A stretch of 64,000 nt of DNA from Hwanghaeella sp964350445 (GTDB taxonomy: Bacteria > Pseudomonadota > Alphaproteobacteria > UBA8366 > Aestuariispiraceae): positions 85,953 to 149,952 of the forward strand of contig CAYGKA010000001.1 in assembly GCA_964350445.1 (NCBI GenBank). Direction: 5' to 3'. How positions within the stretch are numbered: position 1 is the first letter of the stretch; the number at the start of each line of letters is the position of its first letter. Position numbers and translations under genes: made by a program. The notes below the pieces were generated by a model, which ran no database searches, was not told the origin of the DNA, and saw only the letters and a program-made list of their open reading frames with translations. Below are positions 16,898 to 26,662 of the stretch, piece by piece.

Positions 16898-18607
16898 ATG
16901 AGCATCATAAACCTTGAGGCCCCTCTGACGTTGAATTGGGACGTGATCGTCATCGGTTCCGGCGCCGCCGGGTTGACCGCCGCGATAGCCGCGGCGTTGG
17001 AAGGGGCGAAGGTGCTTGTCGTCGAGCGGTCCAACTACATCGGCGGAACCTCCGCCTTTTCGGCCGGATCGGTATGGATCCCGAATACACACCACGCGGC
17101 GGCGGTTGGGATCGAGGACAGCGTTGAAGAAGCGGGGGCGTTCCTGGACGCGGCCGTCGGCAACCGGTCCCCAAAAAGCATGCGGGACGCTTTCCTGCGC
17201 TTGGGACCGGAAGCAGTGCGCCGGCTGGAGCAAGATGCCGGCCTTCGGTTTCGTTCCCGGCCCTTCCACCCGGACTATCTGTACGAATTGGAGGGATCGA
17301 AGACGGCGGGACGCGCGATCGAGGCCTTGCCGTTCGACGGCGCCACGCTGGGGGATGCCCTGCAATCCGTCCGCCCGCCCTTACCGGAATTTACCGTGCT
17401 CGGCGGGATGATGGTCGACCGGGACGATATCGGTCATCTGCTGAAGCTCACCAAGTCGGCGGCCTCTTTCGCCTATGCGGTGAAATTGGTCGCACGTTTT
17501 GCCATGGACCGCGTCCGACATGGGCGCGGGGCCAGGATGGTGATGGGGAATGCTCTGGTCGGCCGGTTGTTGAAAGCGGCCTTGGATTTGGGCGTGACGA
17601 TGGCGACGGAAGCAGAGGTGCTGGATATCGCGGGCGATCCGGAACGGCGGACCGTCACGGTTGTCCGCAAGGGCGCGGAGCAGGTTCTGAGCGCGACGGG
17701 CGGCGTCATTCTCGCCTCGGGAGGTTTCGCCCGCCATCCGCAGCGGCGGCAGGAATTCCTGCCCGATCCCGTGCCCGATTTCAGCCCGGCCGCGCCCGCC
17801 AATACGGGAACATTGCACGATATCGCCCTGCGCCGCGGCGCGACATATGGGGAAGGGGCCGAACAGCCGGTTTTCTGGGCGCCCATGTCGCGCCGTCGGC
17901 GGAAGGACGGCAGCATGGCCATCTTTCCGCATTTTGTCCTGGACAGGTCCAAACCCGGTATCTTCTGCGTCGGCCGGGACGGCCGCCGTTTCGTCAACGA
18001 AAGCACCTCCTACCATAAATTCGTCATCGCCATGTATGCCGCGAACCGCGATGGGTCGACGATACCGGCTTTCGAAATAACCGATGCGGAGGGGCTGCGG
18101 AAATACGGGCTCGGCATGGTCCGTCCGGGCGGGCATGGGCTCGGCCCGTTCTTCAAGGACGGCTATTTGGTATGCGCGGACACGCTTGCCGGTCTGGCGG
18201 AGAAACTCGGGATCGACGGCGACGGTCTGCAAGACACCGCCGACGCCATGAACCGGTATGCGGAAACCGGCATCGATGAGCAGTTTAAGCGCGGCAGCAC
18301 GGTCTATGAATGCGGCAACGGTGATCCGGCCCATGGACCCAATCCGACATTGGGGGCCGTCGGAACCCCGCCTTATTATGCGATCCGGCTGTGGCCCGGG
18401 GAAATCGGTTCAGCCGTCGGGTTTGTGACCGACACCGATGCCCGCCTGCTGGACAGGGATGGCCAGGTGATCGTCGGGCTCTATGCCTGCGGCAACGACA
18501 TGCATTCCATCATGGGTGGGGTTTATCCGGGGCCCGGCATCAATCTCGGACCGGCGATCACCTTCGGGTTTACGGCCGGGTGTCATGCCGGCAAAGCGCG
18601 ACGGTAA
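16898..18607 (+). CDS. FAD-dependent oxidoreductase (3-ketosteroid dehydrogenase/fumarate reductase-like)
   Basis: Protein of 569 residues in the FAD_binding_2 family. The dinucleotide motif DVIVIGSGAAGLTAAIAAAL is near the N-terminus, followed by VVERSNYIGGTSAFSAGSVW. At the C-terminus GLYACGNDMHSIMGG with YPGPGINLGPAI matches the second FAD contact of KstD-like dehydrogenases. These introduce double bonds next to a ketone or reduce enoates. It starts a rightward set with a TetR regulator, a CoA ligase and an enoyl-CoA hydratase, which suggests degradation of an aromatic, alicyclic or steroid-like acid. The ribosome binding site is weak. Confidence 0.83.
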   Translation: MSIINLEAPLTLNWDVIVIGSGAAGLTAAIAAALEGAKVLVVERSNYIGGTSAFSAGSVWIPNTHHAAAVGIEDSVEEAGAFLDAAVGNRSPKSMRDAFLRLGPEAVRRLEQDAGLRFRSRPFHPDYLYELEGSKTAGRAIEALPFDGATLGDALQSVRPPLPEFTVLGGMMVDRDDIGHLLKLTKSAASFAYAVKLVARFAMDRVRHGRGARMVMGNALVGRLLKAALDLGVTMATEAEVLDIAGDPERRTVTVVRKGAEQVLSATGGVILASGGFARHPQRRQEFLPDPVPDFSPAAPANTGTLHDIALRRGATYGEGAEQPVFWAPMSRRRRKDGSMAIFPHFVLDRSKPGIFCVGRDGRRFVNESTSYHKFVIAMYAANRDGSTIPAFEITDAEGLRKYGLGMVRPGGHGLGPFFKDGYLVCADTLAGLAEKLGIDGDGLQDTADAMNRYAETGIDEQFKRGSTVYECGNGDPAHGPNPTLGAVGTPPYYAIRLWPGEIGSAVGFVTDTDARLLDRDGQVIVGLYACGNDMHSIMGGVYPGPGINLGPAITFGFTAGCHAGKARR

Positions 18608-18689
18608 CAGGCCCAGTGCGACGCCATTGACAGGCGCCCAATCAAAAATGAAACTGGCGTCACTTTTTTGATTCACTATCGGTATCGAG

Positions 18690-19352
18690 ATGAGGAAGCC
18701 TGTTCCAGCGAAATTCCTGTATCCGGAGATCCTAGTCGCGGAGAGCGAAGGAATGGCGAAGGGCGACCGCACCCGGGCCCGGATCAAGAAAGCTGCGGGC
18801 GAACTCTTGAACGACCGCGGGCCGCTCGACCTCAAGGTCACGGATATTTGCCAACAAGCCGGGATTTCCAACGGCACCTTCTATATCTACTTCGCCGACA
18901 GGCCGCGCTTGCTGGAAGATCTGCTCACCGGGTTCGTCGGTTTTCTTCAGACCGGCATGCGGGACGCGAGCAAGACCGCGCCGGGCGATCCGATGCGGGC
19001 CGCGACGGAGGCATATTATGACCTGTTCCGCTGCAATCGGGGCCTGATGCGCTGCCTGATTCATCACATGGACAGTTTCCCGGAAGCGAAACGCGCTTTT
19101 CACCAATTGAACACGGAATGGATCGAGACGATCGTTGCCTCGGCGCGGCAGCGCTTGGCGCGGGAGGGCCGGGTCGACGCGGTGCCGGCCGACGAGTTGC
19201 GGCGCCGCGCCTATGCCTTGGGCGGCATGGTCGACCAGTATCTCTCCAACCTTTTCCTGTCAGAAGACCCAGCCTTGGCGGCCGTCTCACGGAGTGATGA
19301 GGCGGTCCTGGATACACTTACCCTGATCTGGAAACGGGGATTGTCCTTATGA
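18690..19352 (+). CDS. TetR-family transcriptional regulator
   Basis: About 220 residues. The N-terminal helix-turn-helix includes RARIKKAAGELLNDRG, then VTDICQQAGISNGTFYIYFA (recognition helix), typical of TetR. The rest is helical ligand-binding domain. The start could be ATG 18690 or ATG 18753 (MAKGDRTRA); the latter is closer to the usual TetR length before the HTH. It overlaps the following CoA-ligase gene by 4 bases (ATGA). It probably represses the FAD-dehydrogenase/ligase/hydratase set until an acyl-CoA or related ligand appears. Confidence 0.87.
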   Translation: MRKPVPAKFLYPEILVAESEGMAKGDRTRARIKKAAGELLNDRGPLDLKVTDICQQAGISNGTFYIYFADRPRLLEDLLTGFVGFLQTGMRDASKTAPGDPMRAATEAYYDLFRCNRGLMRCLIHHMDSFPEAKRAFHQLNTEWIETIVASARQRLAREGRVDAVPADELRRRAYALGGMVDQYLSNLFLSEDPALAAVSRSDEAVLDTLTLIWKRGLSL

Positions 19353-20653
19353 CGGTTCTGAAGAATGCCGAAAGCATGCCGCTCGACGAATTGGCGCCCG
19401 CCATGCACGAGGCCTGGCAGCGCCAAAGCGCCTATGTCGCCGGCAATTCGGCCTTCTATCAGGCCCTTTGGGATGGAAAGCGCCCGCCCAAATCTCTCAA
19501 GGACCTGCCCGAACTGCCGCTGTCGGAAAAGGTGCAACTGCGCGAGTCCCAGACCCGGCATCCGCCCTTTGGCAATTACCTCGTTTCGGAACGGTATGCG
19601 GTGAACCGCCTGCACCGGACTTCGGGCACGACGGGGCAGGCGATGAACCTCGCCCTGTCCGCGCGCGATACCAGGATCACGCAGGAGGTCGGCGGCCGGT
19701 GCCACAGGGCTGCGGGCCTTACAGCCAACGACACGGTCGTCCATTGCCTGAACTATCAGATGTGGATGGGCGGCCTGACCGACCATCTGACCCTGGAGGC
19801 GACGGGCGCCCTTGTCGTTCCCTTCGGCGTCGGATCGACGGAACTGTTGGTTCGGACGATCCGGGAAGTCGGCATCAATGCCATTTCCTGCACGCCCTCC
19901 TACCCGAAAGTTCTGGAGGCTGTGATCGCGGAGAAGTTCCCGGGCCTTACCCCGCGCGACCTGGGCTTGAAGCTCGGCCTGTTCGGTGGCGAGGCCGGCG
20001 TGGACGATCCGTCGTTCCGCGCCAGACTGCTGGAAACCTGGGGCATGCAGGCGCGGAACGCGAATTACGGTGTGTCCGACGTATTGTCGAATTTCGGCGC
20101 GGAATGCCCGCACGATACCAGCCTGCATTTCTTGGCTGCCGACGTGCTCTATCCCGAACTGATCGACCCGGAGAGCGGTGAGGCGCTGCCGTTGGAGGCG
20201 GGCCGGGACGGGGAATTGGTGCTGACCCATCTGGCGCGCGACTGCCAGCCACTGGTGCGGTTCCGGACCGGGGACATCATTGCCGTCCGGGCGACGGAAC
20301 CCTGCCGCTGCGGCCGCACCGGTTTCCGGTTTTCCGTCACCGGCCGGTCGGACGATATGGTCGTGGTGCGCGGCTTGAACATGTTCCCGACCATGGTGGC
20401 CGCTGTCGTCAACGGTTTCGCCGAACTGTCCGGCGAGTATCGCATCGAATTGGACATGCCGCCGCCTTACGACGTGCTTCCCGTCATCGCCGAATTGGCG
20501 AAAGGGGCAGGTGAGGAAGGGAACCTCGCGCAGCGCGTGGAAGCGGCGATAAAAAGCCAGCTCGGCGCCAGCGCCAAGGTCACGCTGCTGCCGGCGGGAA
20601 GCCTGCCGCGCACGGAAGGCAAGACGAAACGGGTTATCAGGGGGTATCAATGA
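19349..20653 (+). CDS. Phenylacetate-CoA ligase-like AMP-forming enzyme
   Basis: Protein of 434 residues related to PaaK. The ATP-binding P-loop is LHRTSGTTGQAMN, an aromatic pocket region follows, and VRFRTGDI then GRSDDMVVVRGLNMFP marks the hinge and C-terminal domain with the conserved Lys near the end (TEGKTKRV). It would activate a carboxylic acid to an acyl-CoA using ATP. It overlaps the TetR gene upstream and the enoyl-CoA hydratase gene downstream by 4 bases each, so the three are probably translated in step. Acid substrate unknown; phenylacetate-like acids are the closest guess. Confidence 0.84.
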   Translation: MTVLKNAESMPLDELAPAMHEAWQRQSAYVAGNSAFYQALWDGKRPPKSLKDLPELPLSEKVQLRESQTRHPPFGNYLVSERYAVNRLHRTSGTTGQAMNLALSARDTRITQEVGGRCHRAAGLTANDTVVHCLNYQMWMGGLTDHLTLEATGALVVPFGVGSTELLVRTIREVGINAISCTPSYPKVLEAVIAEKFPGLTPRDLGLKLGLFGGEAGVDDPSFRARLLETWGMQARNANYGVSDVLSNFGAECPHDTSLHFLAADVLYPELIDPESGEALPLEAGRDGELVLTHLARDCQPLVRFRTGDIIAVRATEPCRCGRTGFRFSVTGRSDDMVVVRGLNMFPTMVAAVVNGFAELSGEYRIELDMPPPYDVLPVIAELAKGAGEEGNLAQRVEAAIKSQLGASAKVTLLPAGSLPRTEGKTKRVIRGYQ

Positions 20654-21411
20654 CCGACTTGAATTATGAAACGGTATTGAGTGCGGTCGATGCGGCCGGT
20701 GTGCGGACCATTACCCTGAATCGGCCCGCCAGCTTGAATGCGATGAACCGGCAGTTGATAGACGATATCGCCACGGCGTTCGAGGACGCCAATGCCGATC
20801 CCGCGACCCGAGTGATCATCCTGACCGGCGCGGGCAAGGCATTTTGCGCCGGCGATGATCGCCGCGAGCATGTTCATCCGGAAACCGAGCAGGAGGCCCG
20901 CGACCTCGTCCATGCGATCCAGCGGGCTACCCATGCGATCACGTTGGGCCCAAAGCCGGTCGTCGGGGCGATCAATGGCTGGGCCGTCGGCGGCGGGTTT
21001 GAATGGGCGATCAACTGCGATTTCCCGATCTGGGCCGAAAGCGCCAAGGGGTTCTTCCCGGAAGTATCGCTGAATCTGTTCGTCACCGGGGCCGTGACAT
21101 CGCTGTTGCCGGCGCTGGTCGGCCTCAACAAGGCCCGCGAGATGCTGTTCTTCGGCGACCGCTACGGCGCGACGGAGTTGAAGGAGATCGGGCTCGCCTG
21201 GAAAGTGGTGCCGGACGGGGATTTGATGGCGGAAGCGGCCGCGACGGCGGCACGCCTCGCAGCCTTGCCGGTCCTATCGGTCCGCGCCATGAAGCGGGTA
21301 CTGAACAGCGCCGCGGTGCCGGACCTCCACAAGGCCCTGAATCTGGAAACCGAAGCCACGATAGCGGGCTTCATGGATCCCGAAACGACACGCCTGTTGC
21401 AGGAATTCTGA
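20650..21411 (+). CDS. Enoyl-CoA hydratase/isomerase
   Basis: Crotonase-fold protein of 253 residues. ITLNRPASLNAMNRQLIDD and ILTGAGKAFCAGDD form the CoA and oxyanion-hole region, GAINGWAVGGGFEWAINCDF the second half. The catalytic Glu positions are not clearly both conserved (FFPEVSLNLF provides one Glu). Members hydrate, isomerise or dechlorinate acyl-CoAs. It is the last gene of the ligase operon and probably acts on the product of the ligase. Confidence 0.86.
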   Translation: MTDLNYETVLSAVDAAGVRTITLNRPASLNAMNRQLIDDIATAFEDANADPATRVIILTGAGKAFCAGDDRREHVHPETEQEARDLVHAIQRATHAITLGPKPVVGAINGWAVGGGFEWAINCDFPIWAESAKGFFPEVSLNLFVTGAVTSLLPALVGLNKAREMLFFGDRYGATELKEIGLAWKVVPDGDLMAEAAATAARLAALPVLSVRAMKRVLNSAAVPDLHKALNLETEATIAGFMDPETTRLLQEF

Positions 21412-21477
21412 CGAGCGGCGTTTGACGAGCAGCTTCAACAAACCGTGAGGCGCTGCCGTGGAACTTTTTGGAAAATT

Positions 21478-21551
21478 TGGCTGGGGGACTAGGATTCGAA
21501 CCTAGATTGACGGAGTCAGAGTCCGCTGTCCTACCATTAGACGATCCCCCA
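21478..21551 (-). tRNA. tRNA-Gln (anticodon CUG)
   Basis: Leftward tRNA of 74 bases including encoded CCA. The acceptor arm is TGGGGGA paired with TCCCCCA (U1-A72, as usual for glutamine tRNAs), and the discriminator is G. The anticodon stem GCGGA/TCCGT closes the loop CTCTGAC with anticodon CTG. The T arm CTAGGTTCGAATCCTAG is perfect. The gene is isolated between enoyl-CoA hydratase and ppx. I saw no integration scar next to it. Confidence 0.95.
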
Positions 21552-21778
21552 GCAGAGGGTCCCGGAAGCCGATCGGCGCCGTTTGGTGCCGAGAGTCGCG
21601 GATAACCGCCGATCTCCGTGGCCGGGAAGCCGGGTTCTAGCCAAGCCCGCGTCAACGGTCAAGCCACGGATCGAATTCCGACACCGGCCGGTTATCCAAG
21701 GGACAAAACCGACGGTCCGAATACTAAAATATTATGCTGATCTTGCTCACCGCTTCAGCGGTACGGTATTAGAGGGTA

Positions 21779-22828
21779 ATGAAAAGTGAGATGCTGGGGC
21801 GCCCCGGCCCCCAGGAGAACCAGATCCCCCGTTTGACTCCCAGCGACAAGCCGCCACGCTTCGCCGCGATAGATATCGGCACGTCCAGTTGCCGGATGCT
21901 GATCGCGCGGTCCAAGGGCGACGGTTTTCAAGTCGTCGATTCCTTCGCCCGGAATGTCCGGCTTGGCAGCGGCGTTTCCGTCACCGGCGTCCTGTCCGAC
22001 GATGCGATGGACAGGGCTATCGTTGCGCTTGGCATCTGCATGGAAAAAATCCGTGAGCAAGGCGTGCACCGCCACCGGGCGGTGGCGACCGAAGCCTGCC
22101 GCAAGGCGCGGAACATAGATGGTTTCCTCGTCCGGGTGCAGCGCGAGTTGGACCTTGATGTGGAGGTCATCGGCACCGATGAGGAAGCACGCCTGGCGAT
22201 CGCCGGCTGTCTGCCCCTGCTGAACCGGGAGCAGCGCTATGGGCTGGTCTTCGATATCGGCGGCGGCTCCACCCAGCTTGCCTGGCTCGGTTGCCGCGAC
22301 GGCAATGCCGAGGTGATCGGCACCCATTCCATCCCGAACGGCGTCGTCTCGCTGACCGACCGGTATGGCAGCAAGCTGGCCGACCCGTCCTTGTATGAAA
22401 ACTGCGTCGATGAAATGTCCGGCAAGGTACGCGATTTCTGCCATTCCCATCGGATCGCCGATTATGTCGGCCGGGGCGAGGTTCAGATGATCGGAACGTC
22501 GGGCACCGTGACGACGCTGGCCGGGATCGAGATGGGCCTGGAACGTTATATCCGCAGCCAGGTGGACGGCGCCTCGCTCTCCTTTGAGCGGATCGGCACG
22601 CTGACGGAGTTCCTGCGCCGCCTGGAACTGCCGCAATTGGCGGCCCAGCCCTGTATCGGCGAGGACAGGGCGGAACTCATGCTGGCCGGCTGCGCTATTT
22701 TGGAGGCTATTTGCACCTGTTGGCCCGTCGGACGGCTGAAAGTTGCCGACAGGGGCTTGCGTGAAGGCATTCTTCTGGACCTTATGCGGCGCCACGAAGG
22801 AGAGCAAAATGGCGCGCGGCGGCGGTAA
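21779..22828 (+). CDS. Ppx/GppA exopolyphosphatase family protein
   Basis: Protein of 349 residues. The ASKHA-fold phosphate loops are AIDIGTSSCRMLIARS and VFDIGGGSTQLAWLG, followed by IGTSGTVTTLAG. Family members degrade polyphosphate or hydrolyse pppGpp. The length is that of the short form with only the two-domain core. It overlaps the start of the following rlmE gene by 20 bases, an arrangement common in alphaproteobacteria. The ATG at 21779 follows the motif GAGGGTA. Confidence 0.88.
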   Translation: MKSEMLGRPGPQENQIPRLTPSDKPPRFAAIDIGTSSCRMLIARSKGDGFQVVDSFARNVRLGSGVSVTGVLSDDAMDRAIVALGICMEKIREQGVHRHRAVATEACRKARNIDGFLVRVQRELDLDVEVIGTDEEARLAIAGCLPLLNREQRYGLVFDIGGGSTQLAWLGCRDGNAEVIGTHSIPNGVVSLTDRYGSKLADPSLYENCVDEMSGKVRDFCHSHRIADYVGRGEVQMIGTSGTVTTLAGIEMGLERYIRSQVDGASLSFERIGTLTEFLRRLELPQLAAQPCIGEDRAELMLAGCAILEAICTCWPVGRLKVADRGLREGILLDLMRRHEGEQNGARRR

Positions 22829-23588
22829 AGGAACAGGATCCGGGAAATCCAAGGGCGGCGGCCTGGGTGGGGCCCGGCATACGACGGTGCGGGTGAAGAC
22901 CGCGCGGCGGCGCAAGAACTCCTCCACGCGCTGGCTGGCGCGCCAGTTGAACGATCCCTATGTCGTCGAGGCCAAGGCGCGCGGTTTCCGTAGCCGGGCC
23001 GCCTTCAAACTGCTCGATATCGACGACCGGTATGGATTCCTGAAACCCGGCATGGCGGTGGTCGATCTGGGCTGCGCGCCGGGGGGCTGGACGCAGGTTG
23101 CCGTCGATCGTGTCAAAGCCGGCAAGGATGGCGGCGGCAAGGTGGTCGGCGTCGATGTGTTGGAAGCCGAGCAAGTTGCCGGTGCGACCATCTTCCAGGC
23201 CGATTTCATGGACGACGATACGCCCGAGCGTCTGAAAGCGCTGTTGGACGGTCCGGCCGACGCGGTTCTGACCGATATGGCCGCCAATACCACCGGGCAC
23301 CCGCAAACGGACCACATCCGCATCATCGCCTTGGCGGAAATGGCGCTCGATTTTGCATTCGAAGTGTTGGCGCCCGGCGGCTCATTCGTCGCCAAAGTGT
23401 TCTCCGGTGGCGCCGAAGCGTCCCTGCTGGCCCGATTGAAGCGGAATTTCACCCGGGTTGCGCATTTCAAGCCGCCTTCGAGCCGCAAGGAGTCCGCTGA
23501 GACCTATGTCATCGCCATTGGGTACAAGGGGGAGGCCAAAGGCCGTCCTGCATCCGATGAGAGTGAAAACGTGGATGAGGAGTCCTGA
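22809..23588 (+). CDS. rlmE: 23S rRNA (uridine-2'-O-)-methyltransferase RlmE
   Basis: FtsJ-family enzyme of 259 residues that 2'-O-methylates U2552 of 23S rRNA during late 50S assembly. The SAM site is VVDLGCAPGGWTQVAVD, and the catalytic tetrad is readable: Lys in RSRAAFKLLDID, Asp in LTDMAANTTGH, Lys in FVAKVFSGG and Glu in SAETYVIAIG. A basic, Gly-rich N-terminal tail of about 45 residues precedes the core. The ATG at 22809 has AAGGAG 7 bases upstream. It overlaps the end of ppx. Confidence 0.93.
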   Translation: MARGGGKGTGSGKSKGGGLGGARHTTVRVKTARRRKNSSTRWLARQLNDPYVVEAKARGFRSRAAFKLLDIDDRYGFLKPGMAVVDLGCAPGGWTQVAVDRVKAGKDGGGKVVGVDVLEAEQVAGATIFQADFMDDDTPERLKALLDGPADAVLTDMAANTTGHPQTDHIRIIALAEMALDFAFEVLAPGGSFVAKVFSGGAEASLLARLKRNFTRVAHFKPPSSRKESAETYVIAIGYKGEAKGRPASDESENVDEES

Positions 23589-23757
23589 TTTGCATCCCCG
23601 CCCTGAAAATCTGGTCTAATTTTCGGTTCATTTGCAGATACGCTTCTCCTTAAGGCTTAAAAATTTGTGATTTTTGCAAAGGGTGACCCCGGTTCTGCTT
23701 GCTTTTGGCGGAATCCTGACTATTTTCCCGGCAACATTGTCGCTGAGGAGAAAAGCC

Positions 23758-25251
23758 ATGCCCGATACCGGACGCGTTTCAACGGATTATGGTTTTGCCA
23801 AGGCGCTGACCTTCGACGATGTCCTGCTGCAGCCCGGTTATTCCCAGGTGCTGCCTCACAACACCAAGACCGGAACCATGCTGACCCGCACGGTTGAACT
23901 CGGCATTCCGATTGTTTCCGCCGCTATGGACACAGTGACCGAAGGCCGGTTGGCGATCGCCATGGCGCAACACGGCGGCCTTGGCGTTGTCCACAAGAAC
24001 ATGTCCATCGAAGCCCAGGCGGCACAGGTCCGACAGGTCAAACGGTTCGAATCCGGGATGGTGGTTAATCCCATAACTATCAATCCTGACAAGACCTTGG
24101 CCGATGCTCTTGATATTATGGATCGGCATGGAATTCACGGCATTCCCGTCGTTTCCAAGCGCAGCGGCAAGCTGGCGGGCATCCTGACGAACCGCGACGT
24201 GCGCTTCGCCGACGACCTCTCGACGCCGGTACGCGACCTGATGACCAAGCGTGGTCTGGTCACCGTCACGGAAGGCGTCTCTCGTGAGGAAGCCAAACGG
24301 CTGCTGCACCATCACCGTATCGAAAAGCTGCTGGTGATCGACGATGAAAGGCGCTGCGTCGGCCTGATCACCGTGAAGGATATCGAAAAGTCCAGGGCCT
24401 TCCCGAATGCGTGCAAGGACGAGAAGGGCCGCCTGCGCGTCGCCGCTGCGACCGGCACCGGTGCGGAAGGTCTGGCGCGGGCGGAAGCTCTGCTGGATGA
24501 AGGCTGCGACGTCATCGTCGTCGATACGGCCCATGGCCACAGCGCCGGAGTGCTCGACCAGGTCAGCAGCGTGAAGCGGCTCTCGAACTATGCCCAGGTC
24601 ATTGCCGGAAACGTGGCGACGCCGGACGGCGCAAAGGCGCTGATCGACGCGGGCGCCGACGCCGTGAAGATCGGCATCGGCCCGGGATCGATCTGCACGA
24701 CGCGGATCGTTGCCGGTGTCGGTGTGCCGCAATTCACCGCGATCATGGAAGCCTCCGAGGTTTGCCGTGCCGCCGGTGTCCCGGCCATCGCCGATGGCGG
24801 CATCAAATATTCCGGCGATCTGGCCAAAGCGATCGCGGCAGGCGCCGATTGCGCGATGATCGGTTCCCTGCTGGCCGGAACGGACGAAAGCCCCGGCGAA
24901 GTCTTCCTGTACCAGGGCCGGTCCTATAAATCCTATCGGGGCATGGGTTCGGCAGGCGCCATGGCGCGCGGCTCGGCCGACCGTTATTTCCAGGAAGAAG
25001 TGAAGGAAAGCCACAAATTCGTGCCGGAAGGCGTCGAAGGCCGGGTGCCCTACAAGGGCCCGGTGGCGGAGGTCCTGCACCAGCTGATGGGCGGGTTGCG
25101 GGCGGCCATGGGCTATACCGGCAACGGGTCGATCGCCGAAATGCAGCAAAACTGCGTGTTCAGGGAAATCACCGGCGCCGGTCTGCGCGAAAGCCATGTC
25201 CACGACATCACAGTGACCAAGGAATCCGCGAACTACCGGATCGAAAATTGA
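23758..25251 (+). CDS. guaB: IMP dehydrogenase
   Basis: Enzyme of 497 residues oxidising IMP to XMP, the committed step to GMP. FDDVLLQPGYS opens the TIM barrel. Two CBS domains are inserted at about residues 95-215 (including GIHGIPVVSKRSGKLAGILT). The catalytic loop GIGPGSICTTRIVAG contains the active Cys. The flap ends near SHKFVPEGVEGRVPYKG. GAGGAG lies 7 bases before ATG 23758. A leader of about 170 bases separates it from rlmE; I saw no riboswitch in it. guaA follows three genes downstream. Confidence 0.96.
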   Translation: MPDTGRVSTDYGFAKALTFDDVLLQPGYSQVLPHNTKTGTMLTRTVELGIPIVSAAMDTVTEGRLAIAMAQHGGLGVVHKNMSIEAQAAQVRQVKRFESGMVVNPITINPDKTLADALDIMDRHGIHGIPVVSKRSGKLAGILTNRDVRFADDLSTPVRDLMTKRGLVTVTEGVSREEAKRLLHHHRIEKLLVIDDERRCVGLITVKDIEKSRAFPNACKDEKGRLRVAAATGTGAEGLARAEALLDEGCDVIVVDTAHGHSAGVLDQVSSVKRLSNYAQVIAGNVATPDGAKALIDAGADAVKIGIGPGSICTTRIVAGVGVPQFTAIMEASEVCRAAGVPAIADGGIKYSGDLAKAIAAGADCAMIGSLLAGTDESPGEVFLYQGRSYKSYRGMGSAGAMARGSADRYFQEEVKESHKFVPEGVEGRVPYKGPVAEVLHQLMGGLRAAMGYTGNGSIAEMQQNCVFREITGAGLRESHVHDITVTKESANYRIEN

Positions 25252-25303
25252 TCGTGTCGGGTAACGCATCTTCCAGGGATCGCATTGTGGCGGGGACCGC
25301 CGC

Positions 25304-26632
25304 ATGAAGGCGGGCGCGCGTCTCCAAACCGCGATCGAGCTCCTCGACGACATCGAGGCACAGACCGGAAAACCAGCTGACGCGGTGCTGTCGGACGGAC
25401 TCCGGCAGCGGCGCTATGCCGGGTCCAAGGACCGTGCCGCCATTGCAGAAACCGTCTATGGCGTGCTGCGCCGGCGGGCCCAGGTCGATTGGTGGCTGTC
25501 CCGCAGTGCATTGCCCGTCACCGGCCGCGGCCGCGTGCTGACCTATACCGCGTTGGCGGCTGACGAGGAGGGCGCGCGCGCCCTGTCCGAATTCGCCGAT
25601 GCGGGCGCCTACGGCATTGAACCGCCGAGTGAGGAGGAACGCGCCTGGCTGGACGGCATCCTCGGCCATGGCCTCGACCATCCCGATCAACCGGCTGCGA
25701 TTGCCGCGAACCTGCCGGAATGGTTCGCGACGGGCTTGAGCGAACAATATGGCGCGGACTGGCAGCGCCAGGCGGCCGCCTTGTGCGAGGAAGCGCCGGT
25801 CGACGTGCGCGCCAACCTGTTGAAGACGGACCGGGAGGGCGCCGCCGTCGCCTTGGCGCAGGAGGGGATCGAGACCGCTTATTGCGCATTGTCGCCCGTT
25901 GGTCTGCGCTTGACCCGTCGGCGGCCGTTGCGTGGCACCAAGGCCTTCAAGGAAGGCTGGATCGAGGTCCAGGACGAAGGGTCACAACTCGTCGCCTTGC
26001 TGACCCATGCGCAGCCCGGCATGAAGGTTGTCGATTTCTGCGCCGGCGCGGGCGGCAAGACCCTGGCACTGGCCGCGGGTATGGAAAACAAGGGTCGGAT
26101 CGTCGCCTGCGACACGTCCGAACACCGCCTGAACCGTGCGGCGGACCGTCTGAAACGGGCCGGCTCCTTCACGGTCGAGCGCAGGGTTCTGTCATCCGCC
26201 CGCGACAAATGGGTGAAGCGTCGCTCCGGCCGGTTCGACGGCGGTTTCGACCGCGTCCTGGTGGATGCGCCCTGCACGGGGTCCGGCACCTGGCGGCGGA
26301 ACCCGGACCAGAAATGGCGGGTGGGTGAGAACGACGTTGCCGAATTGAGCGCCCTGCAATCGGAAATCCTGGGCTCGGCAGCCCGGCTCGTCCTGCCCGG
26401 CGGGAGGCTGGTCTATGCGACCTGTTCGCTCTTGAAAGCCGAGAACGAGGACCGTATCGAAGCCTTTCTGGCCGAACGGCAGGATTTCTTCCGCTTCCCG
26501 ATCGAGGATGTTTGGGCGGAGTCGGTCGGCGGACCGTGCCCGATGACGGGCGGCGCCCTGCAATTGACGCCGGCGGACCATGACACAGATGGATTCTATT
26601 GCGCAGTGCTGGGCAGGAAGCTGGTCAGCTAG
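25304..26632 (+). CDS. RsmB-type RNA (cytosine-5)-methyltransferase
   Basis: Protein of 442 residues in the Fmu/Sun/NOL1 family. The N-terminal third is NusB-like helical (LQTAIELLDDIEAQTGKPAD). The SAM domain starts with VVDFCAGAGGKTLALA. The Cys pair of m5C RNA methyltransferases is present: VDAPCTGSGTWRRNPDQ (motif IV) and LVYATCSLLKAENEDRIE (motif VI). The likely target is 16S rRNA C967 or an equivalent position. It lies between guaB and guaA with ridA, in an order often seen in this class of bacteria. Confidence 0.88.
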   Translation: MKAGARLQTAIELLDDIEAQTGKPADAVLSDGLRQRRYAGSKDRAAIAETVYGVLRRRAQVDWWLSRSALPVTGRGRVLTYTALAADEEGARALSEFADAGAYGIEPPSEEERAWLDGILGHGLDHPDQPAAIAANLPEWFATGLSEQYGADWQRQAAALCEEAPVDVRANLLKTDREGAAVALAQEGIETAYCALSPVGLRLTRRRPLRGTKAFKEGWIEVQDEGSQLVALLTHAQPGMKVVDFCAGAGGKTLALAAGMENKGRIVACDTSEHRLNRAADRLKRAGSFTVERRVLSSARDKWVKRRSGRFDGGFDRVLVDAPCTGSGTWRRNPDQKWRVGENDVAELSALQSEILGSAARLVLPGGRLVYATCSLLKAENEDRIEAFLAERQDFFRFPIEDVWAESVGGPCPMTGGALQLTPADHDTDGFYCAVLGRKLVS

Positions 26633-26662
26633 GGGACGACACGGAGAGACGGGGGAGAAACG

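Noticed and set aside
21478..21551. Integration site of a mobile element at the tRNA gene
   Set aside because: No integrase, direct repeat of the tRNA 3' end or composition shift was seen on either side.
23779..25353. 524-codon open frame antisense to guaB
   Set aside because: Mirror of guaB codon usage; guaB is unmistakable on the other strand.
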